A stretch of 64,000 nt of DNA from Ferruginibacter sp. (GTDB lineage: Bacteria; Bacteroidota; Bacteroidia; Chitinophagales; Chitinophagaceae): positions 62,001 through 126,000 of the forward strand of contig JAOQAK010000070.1 in assembly GCA_025963635.1 (NCBI GenBank), in the 5' to 3' direction. Below the pieces are notes generated by a model that saw only the letters and a list, made by a program, of their open reading frames with translations, made no database searches and was not told where the DNA came from. This document shows, one piece after another, positions 64,000 to 64,000 of the stretch. Every line of letters begins with the position of its first letter. Position 1 is the stretch's first letter. The position numbers and the translations under genes are program-made.

Positions 64000-64000
64000 A

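Noticed and set aside
1-64000. tRNA, rRNA, CRISPR array, prophage or IS element
   Set aside because: I looked through the intergenic spacers and saw no cloverleaf-like gene, regularly spaced repeats, transposase or phage genes; short structured RNAs could still be missed by eye.

Overview
The window reads as chromosomal DNA of a Bacteroidota bacterium, most likely a member of the Chitinophagaceae. The evidence is a SusC/SusD pair with glycoside hydrolases, Oar-type TonB-dependent receptors, DUF3857 and LVIVD proteins, a bifunctional ribBA, promoter-like TAnnTTTGC boxes in place of a strong Shine-Dalgarno, and frequent A/T-rich spacers. The genus is inference; there is no rRNA gene in the window. 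I saw no tRNA, rRNA, CRISPR array, prophage or intact insertion sequence.

Layout. Positions 1-6 kb hold the 3' part of a very large TamB-like envelope protein and, convergent to it, ribBA. At 6.2-13.1 kb lie two tandem Oar-type TonB-dependent receptors, each followed by a clear hairpin terminator. At 13.2-21.7 kb is the most unusual block: an esterase with an EF-hand-like loop, a RimK-like ATP-grasp ligase, two duplicated Uma2 nuclease-fold genes, a GCS2-type carboxylate-amine ligase, a class I glutamine amidotransferase, a second unusual ATP-grasp-like protein and an all-helical protein I do not recognise. These look like a pathway building amide or peptide bonds on an unknown small molecule. 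At 21.7-31.4 kb follow a DsbA-like protein lacking one active-site Cys, clpB, a serine-hydrolase homologue lacking its catalytic Ser, a coupled pair of DUF3857 transglutaminase-like proteins, and queG.

At 31.4-35.4 kb a minus-strand operon encodes an ECF sigma factor, an anti-sigma-like membrane protein with a C-terminal outer-membrane barrel domain, an LVIVD lipoprotein and a small secreted protein. Positions 35.6-39.4 kb hold an SRPBCC protein, an ABC-2 permease, a RES-Xre toxin-antitoxin pair whose toxin gene overlaps folK, and a deoxynucleoside kinase. Positions 39.5-51.2 kb are mostly housekeeping: two MFS transporters, an MBL-fold hydrolase, a YkgJ-type cysteine-cluster protein, gcvP, a saccharopine-dehydrogenase-like reductase, an acyltransferase, a cold-shock protein, a DUF6263 protein and a thioesterase. 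A truncated DUF4139 gene remnant lies at 51.54-51.66 kb.

At 51.7-64 kb is a polysaccharide-utilisation locus on the minus strand: SusC (cut by the window end), SusD, a GH2 enzyme, a tiny secreted protein, two GH3 enzymes and an SGNH lipoprotein. SusC/D would bind and import oligosaccharides, and the secreted GH2/GH3/SGNH enzymes would trim and deacylate them.

Intergenic DNA carries two small dispersed repeat families: a 24-32 bp hairpin directly after stop codons (3 copies) and a ~45 bp element with core CATCGTTGYGTC (5 copies). Short-word inverted repeats also lie between two convergent gene pairs.
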